Shown: positions 52,296-60,925 of the stretch, one piece after another
Layout of the letters: every line of letters starts with the position of its first letter
Position numbering within the stretch: the stretch's first letter is position 1
Source of the DNA: Halobacteriales archaeon QH_7_66_36
GTDB taxonomy: Archaea; Halobacteriota; Halobacteria; Halobacteriales; Haloarculaceae
Direction: 5' to 3'
Length of the DNA stretch: 64,000 nucleotides
NCBI GenBank assembly: GCA_003021175.1
Contig: PXQV01000014.1
Coordinates: 140,643 to 204,642, forward strand
The notes under the pieces: generated by a model
Told to the model about the DNA's origin: nothing
The model's database searches: none
Seen by the model: only the letters and a program-made list of their open reading frames with translations
Translations under genes and position numbers: made by a program

Positions 52296-52481
52296 TCACG
52301 CTCGCCGGAGAGTCACCGTCAGCACGGCACCGTCGTCCGCCTCGGCGGTCACGTCAGCGCCGGCGGCTGTCACGAGCGCGTACGTCCCGGCTATCCAGAC
52401 ACCGAGCGCCAGCCCGACGACCCACCAGCCGATCCAGCGTGTTCACCGGCCGCACCACACCGCGCTCCGGTACTGGCTCAT
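52296..52481 (-). pseudogene. Small membrane-protein gene with an in-frame TGA
   Basis: The ATG at 52481 overlaps the coaBC stop (TAATG), the standard haloarchaeal coupling. It encodes MSQYRSAVWCGR, hits TGA (52443-52445), and then continues in the same frame as TRWIGWWVVGLALGVWIAGTYALVTAAG and TAEADDGAVLTVTLRRA to a proper stop. The post-stop part is a clean single-TM protein. One base change (CGA to TGA) would explain it. Either the gene is freshly inactivated, or the base call is wrong. Confidence 0.5.
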
Positions 52482-53647
52482 TACTGTCGTCCTGATTCGG
52501 CCGCAAGTTCATCCGCGATGCGGAGGCCGAGTCCGGCCTTGGAGCCGGCGTACTCCTCGGTCGCGTCGGGCCGGACGACGAGCGCGCGCGTCTCCGCCCC
52601 CGCGAGCGCGTCGGCGCGGTTCGCGACGACGAACGCGAGATCCGCGCTCGACAGTCGTTCGCGTGCCGTCGCGACGAGCGTCTCGTCGTCGCCCTCGGTT
52701 TCGAGCTTGAACCCGACCAGCGTTAGGTCGGGCGCGACCTCGCGCACCGAGTCGAGGAGCTTCGGCGTCGGCTCCAGTTCGAGCGTCAGCTCCCCGCCCG
52801 ACCGGATCTTCTCGTCGGCTTCGGGCAGGGTGTAGTCGCCGATTGCCGCCGCGGAGACGAGTGCGTCGGCGTCTGGGGCCGCCGCCACGGCCGCCTCCGT
52901 CATCTCCGCCGCAGACTCGACGCGCTCGACGGTCGCGTAGGGCACGTCCGGGCCGTCGTGGAGCAGCGTCACGTCTGCGCCGCGGGCGTAGCAGGCACGC
53001 GCGACTGCTCGCCCCGTCTTCCCCGACGAGCGGTTCGTCAGTACGCGCACTGGGTCGAGCGGCTCGCTGGTCGCGCCGCTCGTGACGACGACGTGCTCGT
53101 CCGCGAGCGGCGACGGCGGGGCGGCGCGGGCCGTCTCGGTCACGATGGCCGCCTCGGTCGCTATCTTCGCCTTCCCCTCTTCGACGCGGGGGTCGACGAA
53201 CGCGACGCCCCACGATTCGAGCGTGTCGAGCGCGTCGAGCACGCCCGGGTGGTCGTACATCGGCTCGTGCATCGCGGGCGCGACGACGACGGGCACGCCC
53301 TGTCCGAGCGCGACCGTCGCGCAGGTCGTCACCGGGGTGTCGTCGACCGCGGCCGCGATCTTCCCGACGGTGTTGGCCGTCGCGGGCGCGAGCAACAGCA
53401 CGTCCGCCCACCCGTCGTCGCCGAACAGCTCCACGTGTTCGACGCTCCCGGTGATCTCCGTGACGACGTCCCGGTCGGTGGCGAACTCCAGCGCCCACGG
53501 GTGGATGATACCCTGCGCGCTGTCCGTCATGACGGCGCGGACGGTCGCCCCTTCGCGTCGGAGTTCGTGGGCCAACTCGACCGTCTTGACCGCCGCGATG
53601 GACCCGGAGACGCCGAGCACGACGTTCGCGTCCGCGAGGAGGCTCAT
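52481..53647 (-). CDS. coaBC: Bifunctional phosphopantothenoylcysteine decarboxylase/ligase (CoaBC)
   Basis: The product is 388 residues. The N-terminal CoaC flavoprotein part shows LGVSGSIAAVKTVELAHELR, EHVELFG (catalytic His), LAPATANTVGKIA and APAMHEPMYDHP. The C-terminal CoaB ligase part shows VTSGATSEPLDPVRVLTNRSSGKTGRAVA and SAAIGDY with GFKLETEGD. It converts 4'-phosphopantothenate and cysteine to phosphopantetheine for coenzyme A. Length and motif order are normal. A small, broken membrane gene follows in overlap. Confidence 0.95.
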   Translation of the reverse strand: MSLLADANVVLGVSGSIAAVKTVELAHELRREGATVRAVMTDSAQGIIHPWALEFATDRDVVTEITGSVEHVELFGDDGWADVLLLAPATANTVGKIAAAVDDTPVTTCATVALGQGVPVVVAPAMHEPMYDHPGVLDALDTLESWGVAFVDPRVEEGKAKIATEAAIVTETARAAPPSPLADEHVVVTSGATSEPLDPVRVLTNRSSGKTGRAVARACYARGADVTLLHDGPDVPYATVERVESAAEMTEAAVAAAPDADALVSAAAIGDYTLPEADEKIRSGGELTLELEPTPKLLDSVREVAPDLTLVGFKLETEGDDETLVATARERLSSADLAFVVANRADALAGAETRALVVRPDATEEYAGSKAGLGLRIADELAAESGRQ

Positions 53648-53698
53648 ACTCGGGGTGGGATTCGCCGGCTAATGAGTGTTCGGCGTCAACGGCCGGTA

Positions 53699-53945
53699 GT
53701 GTTCAGAGAAGAGCGTCTCCGGAGGCGAGGCGGACAACGAGGTATAGAAAGCGCCCGGACGCTCGACTCGCGCGCAGCGTAGCGGCTTCGCCGCCACGGG
53801 CCGTGCGAGCGGCCGCCGGCCGCGAGCAGACCTCGCTGCGGTCCTCGGACTTCGTCCTGCGGTCCTTACATCGGCGTGCTTCGCCGAGCGCCCGGCCCCT
53901 TTCAGTCTCACCCACCGCGGTTGCGCAGCCGAGCGGTGACCCACT
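53699..53945. repeat. Dispersed repeat, copy 2
   Basis: Starts GTGTTCAG (53699-53706), contains GAAAGCGCCCGG near 53748, and ends with the block 53891-53923 that matches 1965-1997 in copy 1 with one mismatch. The right-hand terminal repeat (CTGAACAC) is absent, and the middle differs. With the flanks it fills the 347-base gap between coaBC and the PAC2 gene, and no gene is seen within it. Confidence 0.5.
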
Positions 53946-53994
53946 CCGCGTCGGATCGAACGGGACTTAACCCCGGCGAGACCCACGACGGGGT

Positions 53995-55131
53995 ATGAAC
54001 GAGTTCGAGATCGAGCGCCACGCCGACCCGGCGCTCTCCGGTCCGGTGCTGATCGAAGGGTTGCCCGGCGTCGGCCACGTCGGCAAGCTGGCCGCCGACC
54101 ACCTGCTCGACGAGTTCGAGAGCGAGCCAGTCGCGACTGTCTACTCCGAGCACTTCCCGCCGCAGGTGACCGTCGAGGACGGCGTCACCGACCTCGCCGG
54201 CGCGGAGTTTCACGCGCTCGACGCGGACGGGACGGACCTGCTCGTCCTCACCGGCGATCATCAGGCAGGCGACGGACCGGGCCACTACCGGCTCACGGCG
54301 CGCTTCCTCGACATCGCCGAGGAGTTCGGCTGTGAGCGAGCCTACGCGCTCGGCGGCGTGCCGACGGGCGAACTCATCGAGGAGTACGCCGTCGTCGGGG
54401 CCGCCAGCGACGAAGCACTCGTCGACCCGCTGGAAGACGTCGGCGTCGAGTTCCGCGAGGACGAACCGGCGGGCGGCATCGTCGGCGTCTCCGGACTCGT
54501 GTTAGGGCTCGGCGGCCGTCGTGGCCTCGACGCGGCGTGTCTCATGGGAGAGACCTCCGGCTACCTCGTCGACCCGAAGAGCGCGCAGGCGGTACTCGAC
54601 GCGCTGTGTGCCCTGCTCGACTTCGAGGTGGACTACGGCTCGCTCTCTGAGCGCGCCGACGAGATGGAGGAAGTGATGGAGAAGATGCAGGAGATGGAGA
54701 CGGCGCAGGCGTCGACCTTCCGGCGTGGCTCCTGTGGGGAGTGGCGCTCGGCCTGCTCGGGAGCGTCGCCGCCGCCGGGGTGTTCCTCGTCGGAGTGCGC
54801 CTGTTCCCGACGCAGACGCCGGAGGATGCCGGCCCGAGCGGCGACGCGCGGCGACGCGTCGAGATACGCGAGTATCTCGATACCATCGGCGAGACGTACG
54901 CCGAAGGACGCGCGGTCGAGGGTGAGACCGTCGCGTTCTATCTCCCGGAGCGGGACGTGGCCATCACCTTCGACCCGCGAGCGTTCTATCGCATCGACCG
55001 GTCGGCCACCCACGCGGTGTTGGTCGAACACGAGATGCCCGGTATCAACCTCGGCTACCGGCTCCCGTTCGAGACGCCGACGGTCGACGACGGATCGGAC
55101 GCGGCGACGGACGACCTGTCGCCGGACGTGA
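53995..55131 (+). CDS. PAC2-family (proteasome-assembly-chaperone-like) protein with an out-of-frame tail
   Basis: The genuine part is residues 1-240: GPVLIEGLPGVGHVGKLAADHLL, EHFPPQVTVEDGV, LTGDHQAGDGPGHYRLTARFLDIA, YALGGVPTGELIEEY and a terminal coiled coil EMEEVMEKMQEMETAQ. Homologues end about there. Here no stop follows and the frame continues for ~135 arginine/serine-rich residues (RRRRRRMPARAA-type) over the J-domain gene in another frame. A small deletion seems to have removed the PAC2 stop and the start of the next gene. PAC2 proteins bind proteasome components; archaeal function is little known. Confidence 0.7.
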   Translation: MNEFEIERHADPALSGPVLIEGLPGVGHVGKLAADHLLDEFESEPVATVYSEHFPPQVTVEDGVTDLAGAEFHALDADGTDLLVLTGDHQAGDGPGHYRLTARFLDIAEEFGCERAYALGGVPTGELIEEYAVVGAASDEALVDPLEDVGVEFREDEPAGGIVGVSGLVLGLGGRRGLDAACLMGETSGYLVDPKSAQAVLDALCALLDFEVDYGSLSERADEMEEVMEKMQEMETAQASTFRRGSCGEWRSACSGASPPPGCSSSECACSRRRRRRMPARAATRGDASRYASISIPSARRTPKDARSRVRPSRSISRSGTWPSPSTRERSIASTGRPPTRCWSNTRCPVSTSATGSRSRRRRSTTDRTRRRTTCRRT

Positions 55132-55313
55132 GCGACTCCGACGCCCGGACCGCCGCGCTGGCGACGCTCGGCCTCCCCGCCGAGGCGTCCAGCGAGGAGA
55201 TCCGGGCGGCCTACCGCGAGCGGGTGAAGGAGGTCCACCCCGACCACGGCGGCGACGAGGAGGCGTTCAAGCAGGTGCGCGAGGCGTACACGACGGCGAA
55301 GGCGAACACATGA
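54741..55313 (+). CDS. Membrane-anchored J-domain protein
   Basis: The product is 190 residues from the first in-frame GTG. One N-terminal membrane helix (LLGSVAAAGVFLVGVRLF), a ~70-residue middle domain, and a C-terminal J domain: ATLGLPAEASSEEIRAAYRERVKEVHPDHGGDEEAF with the HPD triplet. It would recruit DnaK to the membrane. The reading frame upstream (LPAWLLWGVALG) continues the helix without a start codon, so the native N-terminus appears lost in the fusion with PAC2. It overlaps the next gene by ATGA. Confidence 0.75.
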   Translation: MALGLLGSVAAAGVFLVGVRLFPTQTPEDAGPSGDARRRVEIREYLDTIGETYAEGRAVEGETVAFYLPERDVAITFDPRAFYRIDRSATHAVLVEHEMPGINLGYRLPFETPTVDDGSDAATDDLSPDVSDSDARTAALATLGLPAEASSEEIRAAYRERVKEVHPDHGGDEEAFKQVREAYTTAKANT

Positions 55314-55534
55314 CCAGAGTCCAGATCACCGACACGACCGTCGCACAGCTCGCCGAACTGCTGGAGAGCGGCCAGCTCGACGAGCCGACCAACTGGATGG
55401 GCGCGCAGTTTCTCGCACAGGACTTCGGCTTCGACGAGCTGGCGACGTTCGTCTTCGAGGCGGACGCTGCGACCTACTACGAGGCGCTCGAACGCGCGGC
55501 CGACCGAGCCGACGCCGACGTGCCTCTCCCCTGA
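55310..55534 (+). CDS. 74-residue haloarchaeal hypothetical protein
   Basis: Acidic, small and helical: TVAQLAELLESGQLDEPTNWMGAQFLAQDFGFDELATFVFEADAATYYEALERAADRA. There is no signal, membrane segment or motif of known function; it may be a small protein-interaction domain. ATG overlaps the J-protein stop (ATGA), so it is likely made in step with the J-protein. I do not recognise the family. Confidence 0.65.
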   Translation: MTRVQITDTTVAQLAELLESGQLDEPTNWMGAQFLAQDFGFDELATFVFEADAATYYEALERAADRADADVPLP

Positions 55535-55575
55535 GCCCGGCACGCATTTACTCGCGCGTCCCCTTCCCAGTCGTG

Positions 55576-56262
55576 ATGGAGCGGCGCTACCGGGACGGAG
55601 CGGTGTTCTTTCCCGACCACGAGACGCTCGTTGTCGCCGACCTGCATCTCGGCCGCGACGCCACCTCCGACGTGGAGCTTCGCCTCGGCGAACACGAGAC
55701 CGTCACCGCCCGGTTCGCCGCTCTCTGCGAGCAGTTCGATCCCGAGGAAGTCGTCGTCGCCGGCGATCTGCTTCACTCGTTTGCGACGCTGCCTCGCGGC
55801 GTGATGGAGACGCTCCGCGAGTTGAAATCCGCCGCTCGCGAGGTCGGCGCGCGAATCGTCGTCACGCCCGGCAACCACGATTCGATGCTCGGTGAGGTGT
55901 GGGACGGCCCGACCCACGAGGAGTACCCCGTCGGCGAGTGGATCGTCTGTCACGGGCACACGGAGCCGGACGTTGACGCCGCTGGCTACGTCGTCGGCCA
56001 CGACCACCCGGCCATCGAGATCGAAGGCCAACGACGCGCCTGCTATCTCACCGGCTCCGACGCCTATGGGGGGGCCGAACTGCTGATGTTACCGGCGTTC
56101 ACCGGTCTCGCGCCCGGCGTCGCGGTGAACCGGATGCGCGCCCGTGACTTCCAGTCGCCGCTCGTCACCGACGCCGGCACGCTCCGGCCCGTCGTCCGCG
56201 ACGAGGACGCCGGCGAGACGTTCGAGTTCCCGCCGCTCGGAGAGTTTCGCCGGATGCTGTGA
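55576..56262 (+). CDS. Metallophosphoesterase
   Basis: The product is 228 residues from ATG 55576 (GTG 55573 is an alternative). The calcineurin-like motifs are all present: VVADLHLGRDA (D-x-H), VVVAGDLLHS, VTPGNHD, VCHGH, and GHDHP, so two divalent metals are bound. It belongs to the archaeal cytosolic group often found near DNA-repair helicases. Its substrate (nucleotide or phosphodiester) is unknown. TATA-like CATTTACT is about 28 bases upstream. Confidence 0.88.
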   Translation: MERRYRDGAVFFPDHETLVVADLHLGRDATSDVELRLGEHETVTARFAALCEQFDPEEVVVAGDLLHSFATLPRGVMETLRELKSAAREVGARIVVTPGNHDSMLGEVWDGPTHEEYPVGEWIVCHGHTEPDVDAAGYVVGHDHPAIEIEGQRRACYLTGSDAYGGAELLMLPAFTGLAPGVAVNRMRARDFQSPLVTDAGTLRPVVRDEDAGETFEFPPLGEFRRML

Positions 56263-56306
56263 GATGTGCGGACGAGATGCTACCAGGCCGAGAGCCCGCG
56301 TGACGA

Positions 56307-58334
56307 TCACGCGTCGGGAACCGGCAGCGTGAACGACACCGTCGTACCCTCGCCGGGTTCCGAGTCGAGCCGGATGTCGCCGCCGTGCCGGTCGGCGATC
56401 CGTTCACAGAGTGCGAGACCGATACCCATTCCGTCATACTCCCCTGCGCCGTGATGACGCTCGAACACGCCGAAGAGGTTGGTTGCGGCGTCCGTGTCGA
56501 CGCCGATTCCCTCGTCGCTGACCGAGATGGTCCACTCCGCGCCGTCGCGGTCGGCTGTGACGCGGATTCGCGGCGGGTCGTCGCCGCTGTACTCGATGGC
56601 GTTGTCGAGCAGATTCTGAAACAGCTGTTGGAGCTGGCCGGCGTCGCCCTCGACGCGGGGGAGCGGGTCGGCCGTGATGTGGGCGTCACTCTCCTCGATT
56701 CGCATCCGGAGAGTGTCGCGAACGTCCGCGAGCACGTCGTCCAGTTCGACGGGCTCGAACGGCGCACCGCGGGTGTCGATCCGCGAGTACTCCAACAGCC
56801 CCTGAATCATCGCGCTCATCCGCTCGGCGCCCTCGACGGCGAAATTCATGAACTCCTTCGCGTCGCCGTCGAGGTCGTCGGCGTATCGGTCGTCCAGCAG
56901 TTCGAGATAGCCGGACACCATCCGGAGTGGTTCCTGTAGGTCGTGCGAGACGGCGTGGGCGAACTGATCCAACTGCTCGTTGGACTTTTCTAGTTTCCGC
57001 TCGTAGCCTCGGCGCTCGGTGATGTCGGTGAGGGTGACGACACCGCGGGTTACGTCCCCGTGTCCGTTGCGGACGGGCTTTCCGGTGACTCTGACGATGC
57101 GGGATTCGCCATCGTCGGAGCCGATCTCGTACACGTCGGGATCAGGGTGGGTAACCGTCTCGCCGTCGAGCACCCGTGATATCGTCCACTCCGCCGAGGC
57201 GACCGGCTCGCCCGCCTCCGTACACACGGTCTGGCTCTGGTGGTACTCCGCGATGGAGTCGGCGTCGTCCAATCCCGTGCCGGCGAGCCGACGGGCCGCC
57301 TCGTTGGCCCTGACGATGTGGCCGTCGGCGTCGGCCACGATGACGCCGACGGGGAGTATCTCGAACAGCGACTCCAGCTGTTCCTTGCTCCGGCGGCGCT
57401 CCAGCTCCGCGCGTTTGCGCTCGGTGATGTCGGTGAGCGCGCCGGGAAAGGTGACGGGCGTGCCGTCCTCGTCACACTCGACGCGGCCCCGCGCCACCAC
57501 CCAGCGGAGTTCGTCGTCGGCGTTCCACGCCCTGTACTCCGCCTCGTACTCCCCGCAGGTGGTAAGCGCCTCCTCGATTGCCCGCTCGACGCGCTCGCGG
57601 TCGTCGTCGTGGATGGCCGCGATGAACTGGTCGAGCGATACGCCTTCGCGTGCGGCCTCGGGATCGACGCCGAACGTCTCCGCGAACGACGGGCCGACGA
57701 CCATCTCGTCAGTCTGGACGTGCCACTCCCACGTGCCGACCGCACCGGCCTCCGTCGCCGCCTCCAGCCGTGACTTGGCGTCACGCAGAAACTGCTCCGT
57801 CTCGTCGACTTCCGTCCGCGTCCGCCGCGTTTCGATGGCCGTCGCGAGCACGTTCGCCACGCTCCGGAGGAAGGTGGTCTCGTGCTCGGTGAACTCGTGT
57901 CCCTCAGTCGTATACGTCCCCAGCACGCCCCACGGCTTCTCGGAGGGGCCGATAGAGACGCTCACGCCGCTGGTGACGCTGTGCTTGGCGAGCAACGTTG
58001 GCCCGGTGAAGCGATTGTCCGTGCGGAGATCGTCGACGACGACCGACCGATCTGCGGTGAGCGTGACCCCCAACTGCGAGTCGCCGGTCGCGGGCACCGT
58101 CGCGCCGTCACCGTCCTGCCATCCGACGCCGGAGCGTAGGCGGAGTTCGTCGCCGGTCAGTTCGAACGCGCCACAGTAGTCGGTACCGAGCGTCTCGGCG
58201 ACCGCGGCGGCGGCGTCGTCCAGCAGCGAATCGAGATCCGCCGTCTCGACCGCCCGCCGGCTGATATCGGCGACCACCTCCTGCTGGCGGACTGGGGCGG
58301 GCCGCTCGTCGTTCACACCGGGAGGCGGGTCCAT
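56307..58334 (-). CDS. GAF-PAS-PAS hybrid sensor histidine kinase
   Basis: The product is 675 residues from ATG 58334 (MDPPPGVNDERPA). Domains in order: GAF (~20-175), PAS (~200-320), PAS (~325-445, GVIVADADGHIVRANEAARR), HisKA with His464 in AHAVSHDLQEPLR, and HATPase with QLFQNLLDNAIEYSGDD (N box), SDEGIGVD (G1) and GMGIGLALCERI (G2). There is no membrane segment, so it senses a cytosolic signal, possibly light or redox through GAF/PAS. It has no adjacent response regulator. TATA AATAAA (58360-58366, minus) suggests a leaderless message. Confidence 0.93.
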   Translation of the reverse strand: MDPPPGVNDERPAPVRQQEVVADISRRAVETADLDSLLDDAAAAVAETLGTDYCGAFELTGDELRLRSGVGWQDGDGATVPATGDSQLGVTLTADRSVVVDDLRTDNRFTGPTLLAKHSVTSGVSVSIGPSEKPWGVLGTYTTEGHEFTEHETTFLRSVANVLATAIETRRTRTEVDETEQFLRDAKSRLEAATEAGAVGTWEWHVQTDEMVVGPSFAETFGVDPEAAREGVSLDQFIAAIHDDDRERVERAIEEALTTCGEYEAEYRAWNADDELRWVVARGRVECDEDGTPVTFPGALTDITERKRAELERRRSKEQLESLFEILPVGVIVADADGHIVRANEAARRLAGTGLDDADSIAEYHQSQTVCTEAGEPVASAEWTISRVLDGETVTHPDPDVYEIGSDDGESRIVRVTGKPVRNGHGDVTRGVVTLTDITERRGYERKLEKSNEQLDQFAHAVSHDLQEPLRMVSGYLELLDDRYADDLDGDAKEFMNFAVEGAERMSAMIQGLLEYSRIDTRGAPFEPVELDDVLADVRDTLRMRIEESDAHITADPLPRVEGDAGQLQQLFQNLLDNAIEYSGDDPPRIRVTADRDGAEWTISVSDEGIGVDTDAATNLFGVFERHHGAGEYDGMGIGLALCERIADRHGGDIRLDSEPGEGTTVSFTLPVPDA

Positions 58335-58359
58335 CTTTTCGGCATTCGTAGCCCTCCGC

Positions 58360-58366
58360 AATAAAC
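58360..58366 (-). promoter_or_regulatory. TATA element of the histidine kinase
   Basis: On the minus strand GTTTATT lies 26-32 bases upstream of ATG 58334. Confidence 0.5.
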
Positions 58367-58526
58367 GCAATCGCCGCCACGCGCACACAGGATTAGTCAG
58401 CGCCGGCGAAACGGCCTATCGCGCCTTGAGACTCGACGGCTGTGCTGTCAAGCTGTCGCGGCCGGCAGCCGTGTCGAGAGTTCACACCACGCAACCGTTT
58501 TCACCGAACCGCTCCACCGGCTTGAC

Positions 58527-59195
58527 GTGCTGGAAGCGGTCGTCTCCCTGCTGGCTGGTGCGGTGTTCGGGCTCGCGCTCGCGGCACCGCCCGGACCTAT
58601 GAACGCCGTCATCGCCGAGGAGTCCGTCCTCCGTGGGTGGACGGCCGGCGCGCGGGCCGGACTCGGCGCGGCGACGGCCGACTTCGTCTTCTTTCTGCTG
58701 GCGTACGCGGGCGTCGTGGCGTTCATCGAGCGGCTGGCGCTGCTGCGGGCGGCCATGGTGTTCGTCGGCGGCCTGCTCATGCTCTACTTCGCGCACGGGG
58801 CCGTCGCGGACGCACGCGGGACGTACACCGCGGCCGACGCGCCCGAGGAGGGGAAGGGGTTCAGGAAGGCGTTCGTCCTCGCGTTGACGAACCCCTACCA
58901 GATACTGTTCTGGCTCACGGTCGGCATCGGTCTCCTGCAGGCCGGGACGGTGGACGCGCTCGCGCCGCTGTCGGCCGCGTTCTCCGGCCTGCTCGTCGTC
59001 CGAACCGGGTCGCCGGCGCTGCTCGTCGGTCTCTTCGCCGGCATCGGCGTCTGGATAACCGGCTTCCCGGCCGCGCTCGTCGCGGCCCGCGACCGGATGG
59101 ACGCGCTCGCGCCGGCCGTCGCGTACGCCTCGGCCGCGGTGCTGGCCGGCTTCGGCTGTTACTTCCTCTACGACGGAATCGCGACGGTGCTGTGA
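58527..59195 (+). CDS. LysE-family amino-acid exporter
   Basis: The product is 222 residues starting GTG 58527. Six helices in the LysE/RhtB pattern: GAVFGLALAAPPGPMNAVIAEESVLRG at the N-terminus (the PGP motif), GARAGLGAATADFVFFLLAYAG, KAFVLALTNPYQILFWLTVGIGLL (TNP motif) and two C-terminal helices. It probably exports amino acids or related compounds. It converges on the HD hydrolase gene with a 14-base gap. Confidence 0.88.
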   Translation: MLEAVVSLLAGAVFGLALAAPPGPMNAVIAEESVLRGWTAGARAGLGAATADFVFFLLAYAGVVAFIERLALLRAAMVFVGGLLMLYFAHGAVADARGTYTAADAPEEGKGFRKAFVLALTNPYQILFWLTVGIGLLQAGTVDALAPLSAAFSGLLVVRTGSPALLVGLFAGIGVWITGFPAALVAARDRMDALAPAVAYASAAVLAGFGCYFLYDGIATVL

Positions 59196-59209
59196 GGCGA
59201 CCGCCGGCG

Positions 59210-59908
59210 TCACTTCCCGTCGATGGGCGGCTCGACCGCATCCATGTCGGCGACCTCCGCTTCGAGCCACTCCTTGAACCAGCGGACGCGCTTGATACGC
59301 TGGTGAGCGATCGATTCGGCGGTGCCGGAGACGACCCGGTTGATCGCGTCCTCGCCACGCTCCAGCACGCGGCCGACCATCTCGTTGGCGTCCATGTGCG
59401 TGCGGGCCTCGTACCCCATCCGGAGCAGCATGAGCGCGGTGCCGTTCGCACCCACCTTGTCGAGCAGGTCCGCCTCCATGAGACACCGGGCCTCCAGCGG
59501 TACGTCGTTCAGGTCGCCCTGATACGAGTGATCACGGACGGCCGCACACACCTGTCCGACGAACGACTCCGGGTAGTCGCCGTGCGTCTCCAGATACTGA
59601 CGCGCGATCTCCGCGCCGGCCTCCGCGTGCACGTCCTGATCCGCCTCCAGCTTCGCGATGTCGTGAAACAGCGCGGCGACGCGCGTCACGTCCTCGTTCG
59701 CGCCCTCCTCGCGGGCGATGTGGGTCGCGAGGTCGGCCACGTTGAGGATGTGGTTGTACCGGTACTCCGCGGAGTGCCACGGATACCACCGCATCCGGCC
59801 GCCTTCGTCCTCGTTCTCGACCGACGCCGCGAGATAATCGTGGACGAACGCCTGCATCTCCTCGAACGCCTCCTCGGAGACGGGGCTTTCCCTGATCTCA
59901 ACACCCAT
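59210..59908 (-). CDS. HD-domain phosphohydrolase
   Basis: The product is 232 residues from ATG 59908 (MGVEIRESPVSEEAF). HD-fold metal residues: RYNHILNVADLA (His), AALFHDIAKLEAD (HD), HAEAGAEIA and AAVRDHS, in the order expected of a class of nucleotide or phosphate-ester hydrolases. There are no fused domains. The 20-residue acidic head is typical for haloarchaea. Its substrate is unknown. Confidence 0.9.
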   Translation of the reverse strand: MGVEIRESPVSEEAFEEMQAFVHDYLAASVENEDEGGRMRWYPWHSAEYRYNHILNVADLATHIAREEGANEDVTRVAALFHDIAKLEADQDVHAEAGAEIARQYLETHGDYPESFVGQVCAAVRDHSYQGDLNDVPLEARCLMEADLLDKVGANGTALMLLRMGYEARTHMDANEMVGRVLERGEDAINRVVSGTAESIAHQRIKRVRWFKEWLEAEVADMDAVEPPIDGK

Positions 59909-60075
59909 CCGGATCACCCGGACGACGGTCGCAAACGTCACGTACGATAGTCATCTTACCTAGAGACAGGAATCAGCGTCTCTTCAGGTTTTCGACAGCC
60001 GTCGTCGCGTGACGGGTGGGTGGCGAGCACGCTCGCCACGACAGCGCCTAAATACGCCGCCGCGTACCCTACGGT

Positions 60076-60795
60076 GTGACCGACGCACGCTATCTCGACG
60101 ACTCCACGGTGCGCACGTTCGAGGCGACGGTCGAGCGCGCGCTCGACGATCGGGTCGTGCTCGACCGGACGCACTTCTACCCCGAGGGCGGCGGCCAGCC
60201 CGCCGACCGCGGCACGCTCGCGACCGACGACGCGACGTGGACCGTCACCGACGTGCAGAAGCGCGACACGATCTATCACCACGTCGACGGCGACCCGCCG
60301 GCCGCAGGAACCACCCTCCGAGGCGAACTCGACGTCGACCGCCGCGAGACGCTGACTCGGTATCACACCGCACAACACGTCCTGTCGGCAGTCCTGCTGG
60401 ACGAGTTCGACGCCGAGACGACCGGCAACCAGATACACACCGACCACGCCCGGCTCGACGCCGCTCGCGACCGGTTCACCGAGACGGACCTCGCGGACGT
60501 GGCTGCCCGCATGAACGAACTCGTCGCGGCAGACACCCCCGTCTCGTGGTACACGATGGACCGGGAGCGCGCCGAGGAGACGCTCGATCCCGAGCGCACC
60601 CGCATCGAACTGCTCCCCGACTCCATCACGGAACTCCGGATCGTCGAGATCGAAGACCCCGACGGCGAGGTGTTCGACCGCACCGCCTGCGCCGGCACCC
60701 ACGTCGAACGCACCGGTGCCATCGGCGAGGTGACCATCACCGGCCGCGAGACCGCCGGGCAGGGCGAAGAGCGCGTCCGTTTCGAGTTGGACTGA
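60076..60795 (+). CDS. Alanyl-tRNA editing hydrolase (AlaX)
   Basis: The product is 239 residues starting GTG 60076. It has the AlaX-L/M layout: an N-terminal small barrel (RTHFYPEGGGQPADRG), and the editing core with HTAQH (His97, His101) and CAGTHV (Cys205, His209), which bind Zn. It removes Ser or Gly from mischarged tRNA-Ala. Standalone gene. Confidence 0.92.
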   Translation: MTDARYLDDSTVRTFEATVERALDDRVVLDRTHFYPEGGGQPADRGTLATDDATWTVTDVQKRDTIYHHVDGDPPAAGTTLRGELDVDRRETLTRYHTAQHVLSAVLLDEFDAETTGNQIHTDHARLDAARDRFTETDLADVAARMNELVAADTPVSWYTMDRERAEETLDPERTRIELLPDSITELRIVEIEDPDGEVFDRTACAGTHVERTGAIGEVTITGRETAGQGEERVRFELD

Positions 60796-60925
60796 CCGGC
60801 TGACCGACGGCTAATCTGCGGCGCTGTGTGCCGCCCACACACCTGCGAGCGCGCGTTCTGGACGTGCGGGTGAAAAATCCGCCGTCGCGGCCGCTTTTTT
60901 CATGTAGCGGTCCGTAGCCTGTGAC

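Noticed and set aside
60811..60903. 30-codon minus-strand ORF (MKKAAATADFSPARP...) between AlaX and the GNAT gene
   Set aside because: The frame is neat and has an A-run near its ATG, but no conservation can be shown and the region may just be a terminator tract; left out.
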